This document shows, piece by piece, positions 32,564 to 45,139 of a stretch of DNA of 64,000 bases. Location: assembly GCF_035610345.1 (NCBI RefSeq), contig NZ_CP141212.1, positions 1,431,976 through 1,495,975 on the forward strand, read 5' to 3'. The notes under the pieces were generated by a model. The model had not been told where the DNA came from and ran no database searches. It worked only from the letters and a program-made list of their open reading frames with translations. Every line of letters begins with the position of its first letter. Positions within the stretch are counted from its first letter, which is position 1. The stretch comes from Sinorhizobium meliloti (lineage in GTDB: Bacteria; Pseudomonadota; Alphaproteobacteria; Rhizobiales; Rhizobiaceae). The translations under genes and the position numbers were made by a program.

Positions 32564-33889
32564 ATGAGGATGGACGATTCCGAGAACGCAGGGCGGTTTG
32601 GAAACCGCTCTCAACCGACCGTTTCACCCGATGACTACGAGGACGGCATAAGCTCGGTGAGCCCCATGGCGTTTCTTCCCGTGGGCAATGGCCTGAGCTA
32701 TGGCGACATTTGCCGCAATGAACTTGGGACCCTTATCGCAAGCAGGAGGCACAACCGCATCCTGTCTTTCGATCCGGGGAGCGGGACCATTCGCTGCGAG
32801 GCCGGCGTTATCCTTGCCGACCTGCTCGCGCGCGCCGTCTCGCACCGCTTTTTTCTTCCCGTGACGCCGGCGACGGGCCTCGTCACCGTCGGCGGCGCCG
32901 TCGCCAACGACGTCCACGGCGGCAATCACCATGCGCGTGGCTCCTTCGGCAATCACGTCCGGCGCCTGACCCTGCTGCGTTCGACGGGCGAACGCCTGGT
33001 CTGCTCGCCCGAGGAGAATGCAGAGCTCTTCGCTGCTACGATCGGCGGCCTGGGACTGACCGGGCTGATCCTCGACGTCGAGCTTCGGCTGATGAAGGTG
33101 CCGTCGCCGCATGTCCAGCGGCACGTGCATCGCTTCGACAGCCTCGATCGGTATTTCACGCTGGCCGAACGAGCCGAAGAGGAGCACGAGTATTCCGTAG
33201 CCTGGCTCGACCAGCTCGCGACGGGACGGCGCATGGGGAGGGGCGTGCTGTTCGCCGCGGATCACGCCGACGGCGCTTGCGAATATCCTGACATCCCGAA
33301 GGGGCCGAGGCTCGCCGTGCCTTTTTCTCCGCCCTTCAGTCTGTTCAACAGCGTGACGCTGAAACTGCTGAACGAATACCGCTTTCGCAAGCACGACCGT
33401 GGCGAGACGGTGTCGACGGAGACGTGGGCTTCCTACTTTCACCCTCTCGACGCGATCGGCGGGTGGCGCAGGCTCTACGGGCGGCGTGGCCTCTGCCAGC
33501 ATCAAAGCGTCTATCCCGTCGCGACCGCGCCGGAGACCACGGCGCGGTTGCTTGAAACAGCCCGCCGCGCCGGTCATGCGTCCGTAGGGACGAAGCTGCA
33601 GCGTTTCGGTGACATAGCCTCCCCGGGGCTTCTCTCCTTTGCGAGGCCGGGCTTCACCCTGACCATGGACTTTGCCGATCAAGGCGAGGCGACGGTCAAG
33701 CTGCTCGACGCTCTCGACGAGATTGCCGTTGTCGCCGGCGGTGCGGTCAATCCGTCCCAAGACGTCCGCATGAGCCCGGCCGTTTTCGAAGCATCATTTC
33801 CCGCCTGGAAAAGACTGGAGGCACTGCGCGATCCGGCAATGGTCTCGGACTTCTGGCGGCGCACGGCTTTGGCGCTTGGGCAAACCTAA
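32564..33889 (+). CDS. FAD-dependent oxidase of the VAO/DprE1 type
   Basis: From MRMDDSENAGRFGNRSQPTV the protein has 441 residues; earlier in-frame starts lie inside a repeat. The VAO-fold FAD domain shows PVGNGLSYGDICRNELGTLI, then VTVGGAVANDVHGGNHHARG and SFGNHVRRLTLL, close to the FAD-binding loops of mycobacterial DprE1. ATIGGLGLTGLILDVELRL follows. The C-terminal half has RRLYGRRGLCQHQSVYP and FGDIASPGLLSFARPGFTL, like the DprE1 substrate domain. DprE1 oxidises decaprenylphosphoryl ribose with DprE2; no DprE2 partner is adjacent, so the substrate is uncertain. Confidence 0.82.
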   Translation: MRMDDSENAGRFGNRSQPTVSPDDYEDGISSVSPMAFLPVGNGLSYGDICRNELGTLIASRRHNRILSFDPGSGTIRCEAGVILADLLARAVSHRFFLPVTPATGLVTVGGAVANDVHGGNHHARGSFGNHVRRLTLLRSTGERLVCSPEENAELFAATIGGLGLTGLILDVELRLMKVPSPHVQRHVHRFDSLDRYFTLAERAEEEHEYSVAWLDQLATGRRMGRGVLFAADHADGACEYPDIPKGPRLAVPFSPPFSLFNSVTLKLLNEYRFRKHDRGETVSTETWASYFHPLDAIGGWRRLYGRRGLCQHQSVYPVATAPETTARLLETARRAGHASVGTKLQRFGDIASPGLLSFARPGFTLTMDFADQGEATVKLLDALDEIAVVAGGAVNPSQDVRMSPAVFEASFPAWKRLEALRDPAMVSDFWRRTALALGQT

Positions 33890-34491
33890 CGCTTCTGCCC
33901 CCTTATGTTCATGTCGAATTCCACGACATTGGAATAAATGGGCGTCCCGACGGTCATGCCGTAGGGCGAGCGACGGATACTGCCGCGGATCGTGAAGGAA
34001 ATCGACCGCCTGTTCCAGTCGGTGAGCCTCACGTCGAAACGCTCCTTGCGGCTCTTGCCGCGGGCGGTCAGAACGCCCTCGATCGTTGCGGTGTCCGGGC
34101 CGGTCTGGCTGACGCCGGTAGAGTGGAAGGTCACGGTCTTGTGGTTGGCCGCATCGAACACTGCGCTGGAGCGCAGGAAGTCCTCGATCCGGCGCTCGGT
34201 GGACCTCACGCTCTCCGGAAAAAGCGTGAATTCCACGGAGGATCGCCCGATGTCATCGCCATCGATCCGGAATACGCCCGAGAATTTAGTGAAGCTGCCG
34301 GCAATGCCGCCGCTGCCACCCACTTGTCCGACGCTGAACTGGATACTCGAGGAGCTCGCGATGCGGTAGTTCCCGGCAGCATTCGCAAGTGCCGGCGCTT
34401 TCGCGCCCTCAACCGGCGTCCCTGCGAGGGTAAGGGCGAGAAGCGAAAGCGGCAGGGCCACTGCCATAGACTGCTTGCCTGGGCTGGTCAT
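33886..34491 (-). CDS. YceI family periplasmic protein
   Basis: The 201-residue protein starts MTSPGKQSMAVALPLSLLAL, with a signal peptide ending near VEGA (about 30). The YceI lipocalin-like barrel follows: YRIASSSSIQFSVGQVGGSG, FTKFSGVFRIDGDDIGRSSV, and RRIEDFLRSSAVFDAANHKTV, split as SSVEFTL and LRSSAVFDAA. Family members bind amphiphilic or polyisoprenoid ligands in the periplasm. The start overlaps the stop of the cytochrome b561 gene (ATGA, 34488-34491), a frequent pairing that suggests a lipid-quinone or redox link. The 3' end overlaps the DprE1-like gene end by 4 bp, convergently. Confidence 0.92.
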   Translation of the reverse strand: MTSPGKQSMAVALPLSLLALTLAGTPVEGAKAPALANAAGNYRIASSSSIQFSVGQVGGSGGIAGSFTKFSGVFRIDGDDIGRSSVEFTLFPESVRSTERRIEDFLRSSAVFDAANHKTVTFHSTGVSQTGPDTATIEGVLTARGKSRKERFDVRLTDWNRRSISFTIRGSIRRSPYGMTVGTPIYSNVVEFDMNIRGQKR

Positions 34492-35111
34492 ATGCGTTTC
34501 CTCTCGACAACGGTGTCGTCCTTCTCGGAAGTGCCGGCGGTGCTGCCGGTGCGCGGCATCCCGGAGCGAAGCATGCGGATGAGCACCAAGTCGCGCCGCA
34601 CGAGATGGTGATAGAGTGCTGCCGCCGCGTGGATTGCGACCAAGCCAAGCGTCACATAGGCGAGCGTTGCATGGGCGAAGGCCCAGAACGCTTCCGAAGC
34701 CCCGGATTTCGGGAGCGGCAGATGCGGAATGACGATCAAGTTGAAATAAAAGCTCGGGATCGCCAGCGTCGAGACCGACACGACCGCCCAGCCGGACAGC
34801 GGCACGAGGAGTGCGAGCGCGATGAGCGACAGATGCGTGGCCCGCGCGGCCTTGTGCTCCATCGGGCCAAGGGTCGGAGAGGCGGCCGGACTGGTTTCCA
34901 CGAGCCACCAGAGCATCCGAAACGCAGCCAGTCCCAGGGCCGTGAAGCCGAGCGACTTGTGCCACTGGTAAAGCGAGAACTGCAGAGCCGGGTCGATCTC
35001 GATGCGCCGCATGACGATGCCGGCGAGCATAAGGCCGAGGATCAGAACGGCGATCGTCCAGTGAAGGGCGATCGTCACCGTTCCGAAACCGTTGTCGCTG
35101 TTGCGCAGCAT
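34488..35111 (-). CDS. Cytochrome b561 family protein
   Basis: The 207-residue protein has four membrane helices with haem-ligand histidines: HWTIAVLILGLML (His17), YQWHKSLGFTALGL (about 49-62), THLSLIALALL (about 92) and AVAIHAAAALYHHLV (about 160). This four-His pattern defines the bacterial b561 di-haem electron carriers of the inner membrane. It is translationally coupled to the YceI gene downstream. The family moves electrons between quinol and periplasmic acceptors; the partner here is unknown. Upstream lies the 257-bp gap that precedes tpiA, so divergent promoters are expected there. Confidence 0.93.
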   Translation of the reverse strand: MLRNSDNGFGTVTIALHWTIAVLILGLMLAGIVMRRIEIDPALQFSLYQWHKSLGFTALGLAAFRMLWWLVETSPAASPTLGPMEHKAARATHLSLIALALLVPLSGWAVVSVSTLAIPSFYFNLIVIPHLPLPKSGASEAFWAFAHATLAYVTLGLVAIHAAAALYHHLVRRDLVLIRMLRSGMPRTGSTAGTSEKDDTVVERKRI

Positions 35112-35275
35112 GGCAGACTCCGACGCCCGGTGCGTACGTCTACGTGGCGGTAGAACGTCTCCGCTTTAGACGCCCACGGCTTCGTTTTTATTCGCTTTCG
35201 CCGGGACGATTTCCCATTGGCCCGAGCGCCGGCAACGCTGGACAGGGTGAGAGGATTCGCCGTGCCTCCAGGGTC

Positions 35276-35308
35276 GGCACCGAATAATCCGGCTGGTGCC
35301 TTTTTTTT
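35276..35308 (+). terminator. Orphan intrinsic terminator upstream of tpiA
   Basis: GGCACC (35276-35281) pairs with GGTGCC (35295-35300), followed by eight T (35301-35308). No plus-strand gene precedes it since 33889, and the intervening genes are on the other strand. It may end a short RNA or attenuate tpiA. The 257-bp gap otherwise shows nothing. Confidence 0.65.
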
Positions 35309-35368
35309 ACGCGAGCGATTTGCTACGCCGCTTGCCGAGACGAAGAGACCTGATCTGGAGGAGACCCC

Positions 35369-36139
35369 ATGACGCCCGATATCCGCCCGCTCGTCGCCGG
35401 CAACTGGAAGATGAATGGAACACGCGCGTCTCTCGATCAGATCAAGGCAATGGCCGAGGGCGTCAAAGGCGACCTTTCCGCGAGGGTGGACGCCCTGATC
35501 TGCCCGCCGGCCACATTGCTTTACGTTGCGACCGCGCTTTGCGACGACAGCCCTTTGATGATCGGGGCTCAGGACTGCCACCAGAAGCAGTCGGGAGCCC
35601 ATACCGGCGAAGTCTCGGCTGAAATGGTCGCCGATTGTTTCGGCACTCATGTGATCGTCGGCCATTCCGAACGGCGCACCGATCATGGCGAAGGTGACGC
35701 ACTGGTGCGTGCCAAGGCCGAGGCCGCGCATGGCGCGGATATCGTCGCGATCGTTTGCGTCGGTGAGACGGAACAGGAGCGCAAGGCCGGCCGGACGCTC
35801 GACATCCTGAAGCGCCAGCTCGCCGGGAGCCTCCCGGACCAGGCGACGTCCGAAAACACGGTGATCGCCTACGAACCCGTGTGGGCGATCGGCACCGGCC
35901 TGACGCCCACCGTGTCCGACGTCGAGGAGGCGCACGCCTTCATGCGCCGCGAGCTCGTCTCGCGCTTCGGCGCGGAAGGCGGCAAGATGCGCATCCTCTA
36001 TGGAGGTTCCGTCAAGCCCTCGAATGCGAAGGAACTCATGGGCGTTGCCAATGTCGACGGCGCCCTGATCGGCGGCGCGAGCTTGAAAGCGGATGATTTC
36101 CTCGCCATCTACAGGGCCTATGAAGAATTGACCGCCTGA
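35369..36139 (+). CDS. tpiA: Triose-phosphate isomerase
   Basis: TpiA interconverts dihydroxyacetone phosphate and glyceraldehyde 3-phosphate. The 256-residue protein shows GNWKMNGTR with the catalytic Lys near 13, [11 protein letters not shown] with the electrophile His near 97, [11 protein letters not shown] with the catalytic Glu near 168, and [15 protein letters not shown] and [10 protein letters not shown] for phosphate binding. TGGAGGAGACCCC stands before the ATG. Next downstream is secG (122 bp), with its own weak promoter. An orphan terminator precedes the gene. Confidence 0.98.
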   Translation: MTPDIRPLVAGNWKMNGTRASLDQIKAMAEGVKGDLSARVDALICPPATLLYVATALCDDSPLMIGAQDCHQKQSGAHTGEVSAEMVADCFGTHVIVGHSERRTDHGEGDALVRAKAEAAHGADIVAIVCVGETEQERKAGRTLDILKRQLAGSLPDQATSENTVIAYEPVWAIGTGLTPTVSDVEEAHAFMRRELVSRFGAEGGKMRILYGGSVKPSNAKELMGVANVDGALIGGASLKADDFLAIYRAYEELTA

Positions 36140-36150
36140 TTGCCGTAGGA

Positions 36151-36178
36151 CTTGGAATAGCTGGCGGCTTGGTATAAA
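36151..36178 (+). promoter_or_regulatory. Probable promoter of secG
   Basis: CTTGGA (36151-36156) and TATAAA (36173-36178) are separated by 16 bp, about 85 bp before the secG start, in the tpiA-secG gap. Confidence 0.4.
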
Positions 36179-36261
36179 GAGGCGCCAAATTTGACGCGGC
36201 CCCACGGTGAGGCCGGCGCCGTTCGATTCGCATGCCCCGCAGAGGGCAGGACTGGAAGCTG

Positions 36262-36747
36262 ATGCAGACCATACTACTCGTCATCTATCTCATGGTGGTC
36301 GTCGCCCTGATCGGCGTCGTTCTCATTCAGCGTTCCGAAGGCGGCGGTCTCGGAATCGGCGGCGGCTCGGGCTTCATGTCTGCGCGTGGGACGGCCAATG
36401 CGCTGACCCGAACGACCGCCATTCTGGCCTTCCTTTTCTTCGCCCTGGCGCTGGCAATGGGCATTCTTTCGCGCTACGAGCCGCAGGCGACCGACATTCT
36501 CGACCGTATCCCGGGAACGAGCTCGAGCGGCGGCGTTCTCGATTCGCTCGGTGGCGGTCAGACCGCACCGGCCGGCGGAAACACCGAGACTCCGGCCAAC
36601 GGCAACGGCGCCAACAACGCCGCCCCGGCAGGTGGTACTGCCGCGCCTCAGGCCCCGGCAGATGCCGCGCCTGCCGCTCCGGCTCCCGCGGCCCCGGCTG
36701 CTGGCGCCAACGGCAATACGGGATCGCAAGTTCCGAGCGGTCAGTAA
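36262..36747 (+). CDS. secG: Preprotein translocase subunit SecG
   Basis: SecG is the small accessory subunit of the SecYEG channel. From MQTILLVIYLMVVVALIGVV the protein has 161 residues. Two membrane helices (about 3-22 and 52-72) flank the conserved loop IQRSEGGGLGIGGGSGFMSA, and RGTANALTRTTAILAFLFF matches the family. An Ala/Pro/Asn/Gly-rich disordered tail (about 85-161) is far longer than in E. coli SecG but usual in Rhizobiales. A strong terminator follows 21 bp after the stop. Confidence 0.96.
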   Translation: MQTILLVIYLMVVVALIGVVLIQRSEGGGLGIGGGSGFMSARGTANALTRTTAILAFLFFALALAMGILSRYEPQATDILDRIPGTSSSGGVLDSLGGGQTAPAGGNTETPANGNGANNAAPAGGTAAPQAPADAAPAAPAPAAPAAGANGNTGSQVPSGQ

Positions 36748-36768
36748 GGCCGCAAATCAGAAGATCTG

Positions 36769-36801
36769 CCGGCGGATGGCTTCATCCGCCGGTTTTGTTT
36801 T
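36769..36801 (+). terminator. Rho-independent terminator after secG
   Basis: CCGGCGGAT (36769-36777) pairs perfectly with ATCCGCCGG (36784-36792) across a GGCTTC loop, followed by TTTTGTTTT. Confidence 0.92.
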
Positions 36802-36836
36802 GTGTGAAATCCGCCCTTCCGCACGGAAAATTCTGA

Positions 36837-38519
<1,683 letters not shown>

Positions 38520-38549
38520 CCGGATCACCGAACGGGCAATCACTTCTGC

Positions 38550-38573
38550 GGCCGCCTGCAAGAGGCGGCCGTT
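38550..38573 (+). terminator. Hairpin after pyrG, possible terminator
   Basis: The sequence cggccgcctgcaagaggcggccg forms a 9-bp stem with a short loop 30 bp after the stop, but only a weak T tract (ttcgcattt) follows. Confidence 0.45.
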
Positions 38574-38669
38574 CGCATTTCCGGTCACGGTGCCGGGGCC
38601 TGCCGCCGCGCTTGCAATCGGCGGTCAAAAGTTGCAAACAGCGGCAAACCGGTCATCAGGGAATCCGCC

Positions 38670-39560
38670 ATGAGCCAATCCAAGCGAACCGCCCGCCCGC
38701 TCGATCATCTCGTGCTGCCGGTGGCCGATCTCGCGCGGACGAGGCAGCGCCTGGCGGCGCTCGGCTTCACGGTTGCCGATGAGGCGCGCCACCCGTTCGG
38801 CACCGCAAATGCCTGCGTCTTCTTCTCGGATAACACCTATCTGGAGCCGCTCGCCGTCGCTTCGCGGGAGGAGTGCGAGGCAGCCGCGCTTGAAGGCAAC
38901 GCCTTCGTGGCGCGTGACCAGGCTTTTCGCTTTCGCCAGGGGGCCGAGGGTCTGTCGGCCGTCGTGCTCGGGACGCCGGACGCTGCCGAAGATCACATCC
39001 GGTTCCGCTCCCGCGGCATTTCCGGCGGCGAAATGCTCGAATTCTCACGGCCTATGCGGCTGCCCGACGGGCGCGAAGGGCTCGGTTCCTTCCGGCTTTC
39101 CTTTGCAGCGGATCTGCGTTCGCCGGACTTTTTCCTTTTTGCCTGTCAGCGCCTGCGTGCGCTGCCGGTCGACAGCAGCTCGCTTCACCGCCATGGAAAC
39201 GGCGTGCTCGGCATTGCCGAGGTCGTGCTTTCGGAGCAGAACCCGACGGATTTCCAGTATCTTCTGCAGGAAGCCGTGGACGAGCGCGAGGTCTCGGCCC
39301 ATTCCTTCGGCATGGACATCCAGGCAGGCAGTGCCAGAATCAGCGTCCTGACCCCGGCCGGCGTGCAGGCATTCTTCGGTCGCTCAATCGAGGGTGCAGA
39401 GCGCGGCTTGCGGGGTCGCGCCGTGGTCTTCCACGTGAGCGATCTGGAGGCCACGCGGGCGCTGTTTGCGCAGAACGATATCGAATTCGCAGAAATGGGC
39501 GGACGCCTCATCGTTCCGGAAGCGCCGGGGCAGGGTGTAATCTTCGCCTTTGGAGGATGA
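38670..39560 (+). CDS. VOC (glyoxalase-like) family protein
   Basis: The 296-residue protein opens [20 protein letters not shown] (about 10-29), the start of a vicinal oxygen chelate beta-alpha module. [20 protein letters not shown] (about 43-62) follows, typical of the Glyoxalase_3/DUF-type VOC proteins. A second module includes [20 protein letters not shown] (about 172-191) and [20 protein letters not shown] (about 250-270). Several His and Glu could bind metal, but the reaction is unknown. Its stop overlaps the start of kdsA, so both are probably co-expressed. Confidence 0.85.
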   Translation: MSQSKRTARPLDHLVLPVADLARTRQRLAALGFTVADEARHPFGTANACVFFSDNTYLEPLAVASREECEAAALEGNAFVARDQAFRFRQGAEGLSAVVLGTPDAAEDHIRFRSRGISGGEMLEFSRPMRLPDGREGLGSFRLSFAADLRSPDFFLFACQRLRALPVDSSSLHRHGNGVLGIAEVVLSEQNPTDFQYLLQEAVDEREVSAHSFGMDIQAGSARISVLTPAGVQAFFGRSIEGAERGLRGRAVVFHVSDLEATRALFAQNDIEFAEMGGRLIVPEAPGQGVIFAFGG

Positions 39561-39562
39561 TG

Positions 39563-40402
39563 ATGGAAACCAATTCAAGAGTCGTCGTCGGCGAGGGTGC
39601 CGGCCAGGTGGTGTTCTCGCAGAAGGAACGGCTGACACTGATCGCCGGACCGTGTCAGATGGAGAGCCGCGAACACGCCTTCATGATTGCGGGGGAGCTC
39701 GTCGAGCTCTGCAAATCGCTCGGGCTCGGACTCGTTTATAAATCTTCTTTCGACAAGGCGAACCGCACCTCGCTCGCCGGCAAGCGCGGCATCGGGCTCG
39801 ACAAGGCGATGGAGGTCTTCGCCGACCTCAAGCGGGAGTTCGGCTTTCCGGTCCTGACCGACGTCCACACGGAAGAGCAATGCGCTGCCGTGGCCGAGAT
39901 CGTCGACATCCTGCAGATCCCGGCCTTTCTGTCACGGCAGACGGATCTGCTCGTCGCCGCCGCGAAGACGGGGCGGGCGATCAACGTAAAGAAGGGCCAG
40001 TTCCTCGCCCCTTGGGACATGAAGAACGTCCTTGCCAAGTTCACCGAGAGCGGCAACCCGAACGTGCTTCTCTGCGAGCGCGGCGCTTCCTTCGGCTATA
40101 ATACGCTGGTCTCCGACATGCGTTCGCTGCCGATCATGGCGGCACTCGGCGCTCCGGTGGTCTTCGATGCGACCCATTCCGTGCAGCAGCCGGGCGGTCA
40201 GGGAGGCTCCACGGGCGGCCAGCGTGAGTTCGTCGAGACTTTGGCGCGCGCGGCCGTCGCTGTCGGTGTCGCCGGTGTCTTCGTAGAGACCCACGAGGAT
40301 CCCGACAACGCGCCTTCCGACGGTCCGAACATGGTGCCGCTGAACGACATGCCGCGGCTGCTTGAAAAGCTGCTGGCCTTCGACGCCGTCGCGAAAGCGT
40401 GA
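39563..40402 (+). CDS. kdsA: 3-deoxy-8-phosphooctulonate synthase (KDO 8-P synthase)
   Basis: KdsA condenses arabinose 5-phosphate with phosphoenolpyruvate for the lipopolysaccharide core sugar KDO. Three ATGs occur in a row (39557, 39560, 39563); the third is best spaced from GGAGG, giving 279 residues. The TIM-barrel motifs are [15 protein letters not shown] (Cys of the metal-dependent class), [58 protein letters not shown] split as [10 protein letters not shown] and [10 protein letters not shown], and [11 protein letters not shown]. The Cys in GPCQ suggests the metallo-type. A hairpin at 40413-40441 follows. Confidence 0.97.
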   Translation: METNSRVVVGEGAGQVVFSQKERLTLIAGPCQMESREHAFMIAGELVELCKSLGLGLVYKSSFDKANRTSLAGKRGIGLDKAMEVFADLKREFGFPVLTDVHTEEQCAAVAEIVDILQIPAFLSRQTDLLVAAAKTGRAINVKKGQFLAPWDMKNVLAKFTESGNPNVLLCERGASFGYNTLVSDMRSLPIMAALGAPVVFDATHSVQQPGGQGGSTGGQREFVETLARAAVAVGVAGVFVETHEDPDNAPSDGPNMVPLNDMPRLLEKLLAFDAVAKA

Positions 40403-40412
40403 GCCCCGGTGC

Positions 40413-40441
40413 CCCGCTTCGTGAATTTTTCATGAAGCGGG
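40413..40441 (+). terminator. Hairpin after kdsA, possible terminator
   Basis: cccgcttc (40413-40420) and gaagcggg (40434-40441) pair, and the stem extends inward through gtgaa and ttcat. No T run follows, so it may be an mRNA 3' stabiliser and not a classic terminator. Confidence 0.5.
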
Positions 40442-40492
40442 CCGGCGGCCGGATTTTGCGGTCCCGGCGCCATTGTAATTTCGGGGCTGTGA

Positions 40493-41812
<1,320 letters not shown>

Positions 41813-42225
41813 TTGAAAGGCGGGGGCATCTGATCCTCTCGCGGGACGATTGCCCTCGGGCATACGATAAACGGTTTGACCTTCGCATGCCCAAAACTGT
41901 CACGGGTTCTCCCCCCTTGTGGGGGGAGACGACAAGCGGCCTGACCAGCCGGTTTCTCTCCGTAGCAACGGCTCCCGCCAGAGGAGCAGCCCTGACGGTT
42001 TGACGGGGAGAAGGGAAAAGCGGCGTCGTCACGAGTCTCCTTCGTCCCGCTTGCCGAACGCTCCGTCCTCCGAGTTCTCTTTCCATTCGCAAATTGTTTA
42101 TGGTCAACCGTCGGTTAATCAATCGACGCTAGTCTTCATCTTCGTACTGCGTATTGGAGCGGGCGCGGGACAATGGTTTGCAGTATCTCCTGCAGCCCGC
42201 GCCAACTCAATTCAGGGCATGAGCG
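41813..42225. other. Intergenic region between eno and ftsB with a strong hairpin
   Basis: The near-perfect inverted repeat tctcccccc-ttgt-ggggggaga lies at about 41909-41931 on either strand. A second, looser arm pair (ccctgacggtttgacgggg) follows near 41990-42005. The hairpin resembles REP-like sequences common in rhizobia. The stretch 42080-42130 is AT-richer and probably carries the ftsB promoter. Open frames here lack ribosome sites and domains. Confidence 0.5.
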
Positions 42226-42546
42226 ATGTGGACACGGCATCACAAGAAGCGGAAACTGGGGCGATTGGTGGTGCCGTTGCTGGCGGTCGCCTTCCTTTCC
42301 TATTTCGGCTATCATTCGATCCATGGCGGTTATGGTCTGGAGGCGACGAAGGAGTTTGACCGTCAGATTGCCGAGCGGCAGGCACGGCTGGACGAGCTCA
42401 CTCAGACGCGAAAAATCCTGGAAAAGGAAGTCGAGCTGATGAGCGACGGTTCGCTCGAGAGAGACATGCTGGATGAGAAGGCTCGCCTCGCGCTCAACAT
42501 GTCGCGCAGCGATGAGATCGTTATTTTCCACCATTCCGATGATTAA
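42226..42546 (+). CDS. ftsB: Septum formation initiator protein FtsB/DivIC
   Basis: The 106-residue bitopic protein has a short basic cytoplasmic start (MWTRHHKKRKLGR), one membrane helix (about 13-30, LVVPLLAVAFLSYFGYHSIH), then a periplasmic coiled coil (about 38-75, FDRQIAERQARLDELTQTRK). DMLDEKARLALNMSRSDEIV matches the C-terminal FtsB/DivIC block. With FtsL and FtsQ it activates septal wall synthesis. In alphaproteobacteria it normally lies between eno and the pdh genes, as here. It is upstream of pdhA by 136 bp containing a clear promoter. Confidence 0.93.
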   Translation: MWTRHHKKRKLGRLVVPLLAVAFLSYFGYHSIHGGYGLEATKEFDRQIAERQARLDELTQTRKILEKEVELMSDGSLERDMLDEKARLALNMSRSDEIVIFHHSDD

Positions 42547-42589
42547 CCCGAAATAGGTTAATCTCGAAATCATATTATATATCAATGCG

Positions 42590-42618
42590 TTGACGCGAAT
42601 AATAGCCATGCAAATATA
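42590..42618 (+). promoter_or_regulatory. Promoter of the pdhABC operon
   Basis: TTGACG (42590-42595), a 17-bp spacer and AATATA (42613-42618) fit the sigma-70 pattern. A start near 42625 would give a 58-nt leader ending in GGGAGG before pdhA. Confidence 0.7.
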
Positions 42619-42682
42619 GCATTGCTGCCGCGCTTTTCTTTCCCTATGGTAGCCGCCAAAGGCTAACCATTGGGAGGAACGA

Positions 42683-43729
42683 ATGGCTCCGCGAAAATCC
42701 GCGTCCGTTTCCAGCCGCAAGACCGCTGCCAAGCCGGCCAAGAAAGATTTTGCCGGCGGCACGATCGCCGAATTCTCCAAGGAAGACGATCTCAAGGCCT
42801 ACCGCGAAATGCTGTTGATCCGGCGTTTCGAGGAAAAGGCCGGCCAGCTTTACGGCATGGGATTCATCGGTGGTTTCTGTCACCTCTATATCGGTCAGGA
42901 AGCCGTCGTCGTCGGGATGCAGCTGGCCCTGAAAGAGGGCGACCAGGTCATCACCGGCTATCGCGACCATGGCCACATGCTCGCCTGCGGCATGAGTGCG
43001 CGCGGCGTGATGGCGGAGCTCACCGGTCGCCGTGGGGGCCTTTCCAAGGGGAAAGGCGGCTCGATGCACATGTTCTCCAAGGAGAAGCACTTCTATGGCG
43101 GCCACGGCATCGTCGGTGCGCAGGTCTCGCTGGGGACCGGCCTCGCTTTCGCCAACAGGTATCGCGGCAACGACAATGTGAGCCTCGCCTATTTCGGCGA
43201 CGGTGCGGCGAACCAGGGTCAGGTCTATGAGAGCTTCAACATGGCCGCTCTCTGGAAGCTGCCGGTGATCTACATCGTCGAGAACAACCGTTATGCCATG
43301 GGTACCTCCGTGTCGCGGGCATCGGCACAGACCGATTTCTCCCAGCGCGGCGCTTCCTTCGGCATTCCCGGCTATCAGGTCGACGGCATGGATGTCCGCG
43401 CCGTCAAGGCCGCTGCCGACGAGGCGGTCGAACATTGCCGTTCCGGCAAGGGCCCGATCATCCTCGAAATGCTGACCTACCGCTATCGCGGCCATTCGAT
43501 GTCCGATCCGGCGAAGTATCGCTCGAAGGACGAAGTGCAGAAGATGCGTTCGGAGCATGATCCGATCGAGCAGGTGAAGGCCCGTCTGACGGATAAAGGC
43601 TGGGCCACCGAGGACGAACTGAAGCAGATCGACAAGGAGGTTCGCGACATCGTGGCGGACAGTGCCGATTTCGCCCAGTCTGATCCGGAGCCGGATGTCT
43701 CCGAGCTCTACACCGATATCCTGCTTTGA
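42683..43729 (+). CDS. pdhA: Pyruvate dehydrogenase E1 component, alpha subunit
   Basis: PdhA and PdhB form the thiamine-diphosphate heterotetramer that decarboxylates pyruvate. The 348-residue protein shows [20 protein letters not shown], the GDG-N27-NN thiamine motif (GDGAANQGQ at 172-180 through VENNRYAMG at 199-207), and [20 protein letters not shown], the regulatory serine loop in mitochondrial relatives (about 265-285, split as [17 protein letters not shown]). A basic, Ala/Lys-rich N-terminus of about 30 residues precedes the core. pdhB starts 17 bp after its stop. Confidence 0.98.
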   Translation: MAPRKSASVSSRKTAAKPAKKDFAGGTIAEFSKEDDLKAYREMLLIRRFEEKAGQLYGMGFIGGFCHLYIGQEAVVVGMQLALKEGDQVITGYRDHGHMLACGMSARGVMAELTGRRGGLSKGKGGSMHMFSKEKHFYGGHGIVGAQVSLGTGLAFANRYRGNDNVSLAYFGDGAANQGQVYESFNMAALWKLPVIYIVENNRYAMGTSVSRASAQTDFSQRGASFGIPGYQVDGMDVRAVKAAADEAVEHCRSGKGPIILEMLTYRYRGHSMSDPAKYRSKDEVQKMRSEHDPIEQVKARLTDKGWATEDELKQIDKEVRDIVADSADFAQSDPEPDVSELYTDILL

Positions 43730-43746
43730 TCCGGGGAGGGACAAAT

Positions 43747-45126
43747 ATGCCTGTAGAAATCCTTATGCCTGCCCTTTCCCCGACCATGGAGGAAGGCACG
43801 CTCTCCAAGTGGCTGAAGAACGAGGGGGACAAGGTGTCCTCCGGCGATGTCATCGCGGAAATCGAAACCGACAAGGCCACGATGGAAGTGGAAGCGGTTG
43901 ACGAAGGCACGATCGGCAAGCTGCTGATTGCAGCCGGCACCGAGGGTGTGAAGGTGAACACGCCGATCGCCGTGCTGTTGCAGGATGGCGAAGCCGCAAG
44001 CGACATCGATTCCATGAAGGCCGAAGCCCCGAAAGCGGAAGCACCGAAGCCGGCCGAGCCGGAAGCGCCGGCTGCTTCCGCGGCGCCCGTCGCGGCGCAG
44101 CCCAAGGCGGTTCCTTCCGACCCGGCAATCCCGGCCGGAACCGAAATGGTGACGATGACCGTCCGCGAAGCGCTTCGCGACGCGATGGCCGAAGAGATGC
44201 GCGCCAATGAGGACGTCTTCGTCATGGGCGAAGAGGTCGCCGAATACCAGGGCGCCTACAAGGTCACGCAGGGCCTGTTGCAGGAATTCGGTGCGCGCCG
44301 CGTGGTCGACACGCCGATCACCGAACACGGCTTTGCCGGCGTCGGCGTCGGCGCGGCGATGACGGGTCTGCGCCCGATCGTCGAGTTCATGACCTTCAAC
44401 TTCGCCATGCAGGCGATCGATCAGATCATCAACTCGGCCGCCAAGACGCTCTATATGTCCGGCGGCCAGATGGGCGCGCCGATCGTCTTCCGCGGGCCGA
44501 GCGGTGCTGCTGCCCGCGTCGCGGCGCAGCACTCCCAATGCTATGCCGCCTGGTACAGCCACATTCCGGGCCTGAAGGTCGTCATGCCCTATACGGCGGC
44601 AGACGCGAAGGGGCTGCTCAAGGCAGCCATCCGCGATCCGAACCCGGTGATCTTCCTCGAAAACGAGATCCTTTACGGCCAGTCATTCGAAGTTCCGAAG
44701 CTCGACGATTTCGTGCTTCCGATCGGTAAGGCACGCATTCATCGTGCCGGCAAGGACGCGACGCTCGTCTCCTTCGGCATCGGCATGACCTATGCGATCA
44801 AGGCCGCGGCGGAACTGGAGGCGCAGGGTATCGACGTCGAGATCATCGACCTTCGCACGATCCGTCCGATGGACCTGCCCACCGTCATCGAATCCGTCAA
44901 GAAGACCGGCCGCCTGGTTACCGTCGAGGAAGGCTATCCTCAATCCTCCGTCGGCACCGAGATCGCCACCCGCGTCATGCAGCAGGCCTTCGACTATCTC
45001 GATGCGCCGATCCTGACGATCGCCGGCAAGGACGTGCCGATGCCTTATGCGGCCAACCTTGAAAAGCTTGCTCTGCCGAATGTCGCGGAAGTCGTCGATG
45101 CGGTGAAAGCCGTCTGCTACAAATAA
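43747..45126 (+). CDS. pdhB: Pyruvate dehydrogenase E1 component, beta subunit, with N-terminal lipoyl domain
   Basis: The 459-residue protein is longer than an ordinary E1 beta because it begins with a lipoyl domain. [12 protein letters not shown] and [17 protein letters not shown] place the lipoylated Lys at 43. An Ala/Pro/Glu linker (about 80-135) leads to the transketolase-like core, with [40 protein letters not shown] (split as [11 protein letters not shown] and GVGAAMTGL), and [20 protein letters not shown]. An extra lipoyl domain on PdhB is known for Rhizobiales. It lies between pdhA and pdhC with short gaps. Confidence 0.97.
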   Translation: MPVEILMPALSPTMEEGTLSKWLKNEGDKVSSGDVIAEIETDKATMEVEAVDEGTIGKLLIAAGTEGVKVNTPIAVLLQDGEAASDIDSMKAEAPKAEAPKPAEPEAPAASAAPVAAQPKAVPSDPAIPAGTEMVTMTVREALRDAMAEEMRANEDVFVMGEEVAEYQGAYKVTQGLLQEFGARRVVDTPITEHGFAGVGVGAAMTGLRPIVEFMTFNFAMQAIDQIINSAAKTLYMSGGQMGAPIVFRGPSGAAARVAAQHSQCYAAWYSHIPGLKVVMPYTAADAKGLLKAAIRDPNPVIFLENEILYGQSFEVPKLDDFVLPIGKARIHRAGKDATLVSFGIGMTYAIKAAAELEAQGIDVEIIDLRTIRPMDLPTVIESVKKTGRLVTVEEGYPQSSVGTEIATRVMQQAFDYLDAPILTIAGKDVPMPYAANLEKLALPNVAEVVDAVKAVCYK

Positions 45127-45139
45127 AGGGGGTCGTTCG

